Source: Lachnospiraceae bacterium UBA1066 (GTDB taxonomy: Bacteria; Bacillota; Clostridia; Lachnospirales; Lachnospiraceae). Taken from it: a stretch of 10,368 nt of DNA. How positions within the stretch are numbered: the first letter of the stretch is position 1; each line of letters begins with the position of its first letter. The notes under the pieces are model-generated. The model made no database searches and was not told the origin of the DNA. It worked only from the letters and a program-made list of their open reading frames with translations. Shown here one piece after another: positions 7,625 to 10,368 of this stretch. The position numbers and the translations under genes were made by a program. Where the stretch lies: positions 1-10,368 of the forward strand of contig DCDB01000315.1 of NCBI GenBank assembly GCA_002316215.1, given 5' to 3'.

Positions 7625-8788
7625 TCAGAAATAATCAACCTGTTCAACAACGATGCCGCGCCTGATGTAATTCCGGGGCACGCGCTTGGAAATATCGCAG
7701 ACAAGCTCGTAATTAAAGCGTCCGCTGAGTTTTCCGAGCTCTTCCGCCGAAATGTTCTCCTTTCCCTGACGGCCCAAAAGGACTGTTTCGTCAAGAACCC
7801 GCGCTTCCGGAATGTCTGTGACATCCACCATAAACTGATCCATACAGATTCGCCCCAGGATCGGCGCCCTTTTCCCGTGGATAAGAACACTCCCCCTGCC
7901 TGACAGGCTTCTGGGATAACCGTCGGCATAACCTGCCGGTATCGTGGCGACACGCGTAGGTTTCACCGTTTTATAGGTTCCGCCGTAGCTGATTTCAACG
8001 CCCGCCCCAAGTGCCTTAATAAAGCTTATATGGCTTACAAGACGCATGGCCGGTTTTAAACAAACGATATCTGTTTCGACCTCTTCCGACGGAAGCAATC
8101 CGTAAATCGTGATTCCTGCCCTGACCATGTCAAAATTCACTTCGCGCATGCGGATGATACCGGCGCTGTTGCAGATGTGGTGAATTGGTATTTCGATATC
8201 TCTTTTGGCAAGTTCGGTCGCGAAGGCAGTATAGCGCTCCGCCTGAAGAACAGCCGGCGCTTTATCTTTTTCGTCCGCCCTGGCAAGATGAGTAAAAAGA
8301 CCTTCGATTTTAAGATGCGGAAGTCTGGAAATCTCTTTAATGATTTCGACGGAGTCTATGTTATCCGCAAAACCGATCCGGCTCATCCCCGTGTCGACGG
8401 CAACGTGGACTTTTATTGTCTTTCCCAGACGTCCTGCCGCATCCGAAAGCTTCCGGGCGGATTCGAGCTCAAAAACGCAGGCTCTTATATCGTAATCAAT
8501 GAGATCTTCATAAGATTCTTCAAATGCGTAGCCCAGGAGCATGATCGGCTTCAGAATTCCGCCGCGCCTTAGCTGCATGGCCTCTTCTGCCGTTGCGACA
8601 GCAAATCCCCAGACATAGGGATAGCCCGTGATAAGACGGGCTATCTGGACAGCACCGTGCCCGTAGCCGTCGGCCTTAATCACGGCTGCCATCTTTGTGC
8701 CGGGCTTCAGATTCCTGTGCATGCTTTCAAAGTTATAGGCTACGGCATCAAGATCAATGTCAGCCCTTAATCGGCTGTATTTTTTCAT
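7625..8788 (-). CDS. alr: Alanine racemase
   Basis: This 387-residue, PLP-dependent cytoplasmic enzyme interconverts L- and D-alanine and so supplies D-Ala for peptidoglycan. The PLP lysine is Lys38 in the standard AVIKADGYGHGA (35-46). The second catalytic base is Tyr268 in ISYGGTY. Arg137 (in DTGMSRIGF) and Arg223 (in MVRAGITIYG) match the known active-site arginines, and CMDQFMVDV (315-323) and AGYADGYPR (285-293) are also standard. The N-terminal TIM barrel and C-terminal beta domain are complete and the length is normal. The start ATG (8788-8786) overlaps the nnr stop as ATGA, and its AGGAG lies inside the last nnr codons, so translation is coupled. The nnr-alr pairing is common in Firmicutes. 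All key residues are present. Confidence 0.98.
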   Translation of the reverse strand: MKKYSRLRADIDLDAVAYNFESMHRNLKPGTKMAAVIKADGYGHGAVQIARLITGYPYVWGFAVATAEEAMQLRRGGILKPIMLLGYAFEESYEDLIDYDIRACVFELESARKLSDAAGRLGKTIKVHVAVDTGMSRIGFADNIDSVEIIKEISRLPHLKIEGLFTHLARADEKDKAPAVLQAERYTAFATELAKRDIEIPIHHICNSAGIIRMREVNFDMVRAGITIYGLLPSEEVETDIVCLKPAMRLVSHISFIKALGAGVEISYGGTYKTVKPTRVATIPAGYADGYPRSLSGRGSVLIHGKRAPILGRICMDQFMVDVTDIPEARVLDETVLLGRQGKENISAEELGKLSGRFNYELVCDISKRVPRNYIRRGIVVEQVDYF

Positions 8789-10290
8789 CTTCCATATCTC
8801 CTAAGTACATTTTTTATTTGTAAAATAATGTCAGATGCGATCATATAGGACGGACCGTTTTCGGCGGCTGCGAGGTCTCCGGCAGCTCCGTGAAGATAAA
8901 CGGCAAGCGCTCCTGCGATGTCGCAAGAGGTTCCCTGTGCAAGAAGGGAGGACAGCATGCCTGTAAGCGTATCGCCGCTTCCGGCCGTTGCCATTCCGTC
9001 ATTTCCCGTTGTATTAATATATACCGTTCCGTCCGGTTCGGCAATACAGGTCCTGGCGTCTTTTAAGATACAGTGGATCCCGCATAAAAGGCTGAGATCT
9101 CTTGCGGCTCGCAGAGGATCCGCCTTTATTTCTTCAATGGCAGAGCCTGTGAGCCGGCTCATCTCCCCGATATGCGGGGTAACAAAGATTTCCGCTTTCC
9201 GGCCGCGAAGAAGCGCGGAATTTCCTTCAAGAGCATTCAGCCCGTCGGCGTCAAGGACAAGCGGAAGCCCTGCATTTTCAAGAAGGTAAGCGATGATCTT
9301 TTTTACCGTTTCCGACTTGCCGAGTCCGGGACCCGCCGCTATGGCATCTGCCCAGGACAGGTTCCTTTCAATTTCTTTGACAGCCTCATCCGCATTCGTC
9401 CAGGTTTCCAGCATGACTTCCGGAAGCTGTTTCTGGATAATCTCCCGGTTGGACTCCTCTGTCAGAAGGCGCACCATTCCCGCTCCCGTGCGCAGGGCTG
9501 CCAGGCCGGCAAAATAGGATGCTCCGGACATGTTCTTTGAACCGGCGATAATCAGCACTTTTCCGAAGGTGCCTTTATTTCCGGCCGGATCCCTTTTTTT
9601 TAAAAGTCCCGGGATATCTTCTTCTGTGAGCTCTTTCTGCCTTGGACCTGTGAGTTTTTCCCGGATGCCGATGTCCAGAACACTTACTTTTCCGCTGTAT
9701 TTTGCGCCCGGATAGAAGATCTGGCCTGCTTTTTCATACTGCATGGTCACGGTTTTATCCGCTTTTACGGCTGTCCCGTGGATACGGCCGGTGTCTGCAT
9801 CTATTCCGGAAGAAATATCGGCTGCGACGATAAAAGCGCCGGAGAGGTTAATCTTTTCAACAGTTTCTTTGTAAATTCCTCCCAGATCTCTTGAGAGCCC
9901 GATTCCGAATATGGCATCGACAATAACATCGTAGACCTGAAAATGAGGTTCTGAAACGACCGGAATCTGAAGATTTTCAGCTATTTCCGCCTCTTTTACG
10001 GTTTCAGGCGTCCCTTTGTCCGGCTCCCCGGTATAAAAGATCTCTGTATTTATGCCTTTCATAAAGAGAATCCGCGCACAGGCGATTCCGTCGCCTCCGT
10101 TATTTCCCGTTCCGCAGACGCAGAGCACTCTTCCTGTCTTTTCTTTTCCCGACACTATAAGGTACCCAAGAACCTCTTCCGCGATGCCAAGAGCGGCCCG
10201 TTCCATCAGGACAAGAGAAGGAATGCCGAGATTCGTGATGGTGTCACGATCACACTCCTTCATCTGTGCTGCGGTGACGATGTTCTTCAT
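8785..10290 (-). CDS. nnr: Bifunctional NAD(P)H-hydrate epimerase / ADP-dependent (S)-NAD(P)H-hydrate dehydratase
   Basis: This 501-residue enzyme repairs hydrated NADH and NADPH. The N-terminal YjeF-type domain (about 1-215) interconverts the R and S hydrates; the C-terminal ribokinase-like domain (about 230-497) dehydrates the S form using ADP. N-domain motifs are GTGNNGGDG (60-68), DAIFGIGLSRDLGG (125-138) and DISSGIDADTG (158-168). C-domain motifs are KGTFGKVLIIAGS (239-251), AGPGLG (319-324), VLDADGLN (345-352), TPHIGEMSRL (371-380, Ile where many homologues have Pro) and GNDGMATAGSGDTLTG (429-444), which contains the catalytic Asp region. Both domains look intact. ATG 10290-10288 follows GGAGG with 5 nt spacing. 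A strong terminator hairpin ends directly at that ribosome binding site. The stop overlaps the alr start by 4 nt. In many Firmicutes acpS sits upstream; any such gene would be outside this window. Confidence 0.97.
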   Translation of the reverse strand: MKNIVTAAQMKECDRDTITNLGIPSLVLMERAALGIAEEVLGYLIVSGKEKTGRVLCVCGTGNNGGDGIACARILFMKGINTEIFYTGEPDKGTPETVKEAEIAENLQIPVVSEPHFQVYDVIVDAIFGIGLSRDLGGIYKETVEKINLSGAFIVAADISSGIDADTGRIHGTAVKADKTVTMQYEKAGQIFYPGAKYSGKVSVLDIGIREKLTGPRQKELTEEDIPGLLKKRDPAGNKGTFGKVLIIAGSKNMSGASYFAGLAALRTGAGMVRLLTEESNREIIQKQLPEVMLETWTNADEAVKEIERNLSWADAIAAGPGLGKSETVKKIIAYLLENAGLPLVLDADGLNALEGNSALLRGRKAEIFVTPHIGEMSRLTGSAIEEIKADPLRAARDLSLLCGIHCILKDARTCIAEPDGTVYINTTGNDGMATAGSGDTLTGMLSSLLAQGTSCDIAGALAVYLHGAAGDLAAAENGPSYMIASDIILQIKNVLRRYGR

Positions 10291-10300
10291 TTATGCCTCC

Positions 10301-10328
10301 AAAAAAAGGACAGCGGCTAACCGCTGTC
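10301..10328 (-). terminator. Strong intrinsic terminator directly upstream of nnr
   Basis: On the minus strand GACAGCGG (10328-10321), loop TTAG and CCGCTGTC (10316-10309) form a perfect 8-bp GC-rich stem, followed by C and seven T's (10307-10301). The opposite strand has no T run, so it acts in the minus direction. The T run touches the GGAGG ribosome binding site of nnr, leaving only 10 nt to the start codon. It is either the end of an upstream unit or an attenuator in the nnr leader. Confidence 0.85.
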
Positions 10329-10349
10329 TTGCGTTCGTTACCATAATTT

Positions 10350-10355
10350 ATTATA
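10350..10355 (-). promoter_or_regulatory. Possible -10 box TATAAT upstream of the nnr terminator
   Basis: A perfect TATAAT on the minus strand lies 59 nt before the nnr start codon. A -35 box at normal spacing would fall beyond the right edge of the window, so it cannot be checked. If real, transcription would start near 10343 and the terminator hairpin would lie in the nnr leader. The stretch is AT-rich and a chance match is possible. Confidence 0.3.
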
Positions 10356-10368
10356 CTTTGTTGGTAAA

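Overview
The window looks like the chromosome of an anaerobic Firmicute of the class Clostridia, most likely a Lachnospiraceae-type bacterium. The reasons are moderate GC, AGGAGG-like ribosome binding sites before almost every gene, a FtsK/SpoIIIE-type translocase, an NfnA-type flavoprotein that typically serves anaerobic ferredoxin metabolism, and protein sequences typical of that group. This assignment rests on recognition of families and not on a search.

All eight genes lie on the minus strand, so transcription runs from the right end of the window to the left. In that order they are: nnr (bifunctional NAD(P)H-hydrate repair enzyme), alr (alanine racemase), a CNNM/CorC-type CBS membrane protein, yebC, uppP (undecaprenyl-diphosphatase), ftsK, an uncharacterised zinc-ribbon/membrane/TPR/chitobiase-like protein, and the 5' two thirds of nfnA, cut by the window edge. 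Gaps are very short: nnr/alr overlap by 4 nt, the CBS gene/yebC by 31 nt, ftsK and the zinc-ribbon gene are 8 nt apart or overlap by 4 nt depending on the start, and the zinc-ribbon gene and nfnA are 18 nt apart. The only larger internal gap is 100 nt upstream of ftsK. No strong internal terminator is visible, so the block may be transcribed as one unit or as a few overlapping units.

At the right edge, just upstream of nnr, there is a strong intrinsic terminator (8-bp perfect stem, 4-nt loop, seven T's) pointing into the nnr ribosome binding site. A TATAAT-like -10 box lies upstream of it. There is no room for a promoter between terminator and gene, so any transcript of nnr that starts upstream must read through the terminator. 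This is the clearest regulatory oddity of the window.

The functional themes are cell-wall supply (D-alanine from Alr, lipid carrier recycling by UppP), chromosome segregation at the septum (FtsK), translation/regulation (YebC) and redox or cofactor upkeep (Nnr, NfnA). The gene with no known role is the zinc-ribbon/TPR/chitobiase-like protein directly behind ftsK. I found no RNA gene, CRISPR array, insertion sequence, phage gene or clearly foreign segment, and no wholly new system. The window reads as a conserved housekeeping region with a few local points worth checking.
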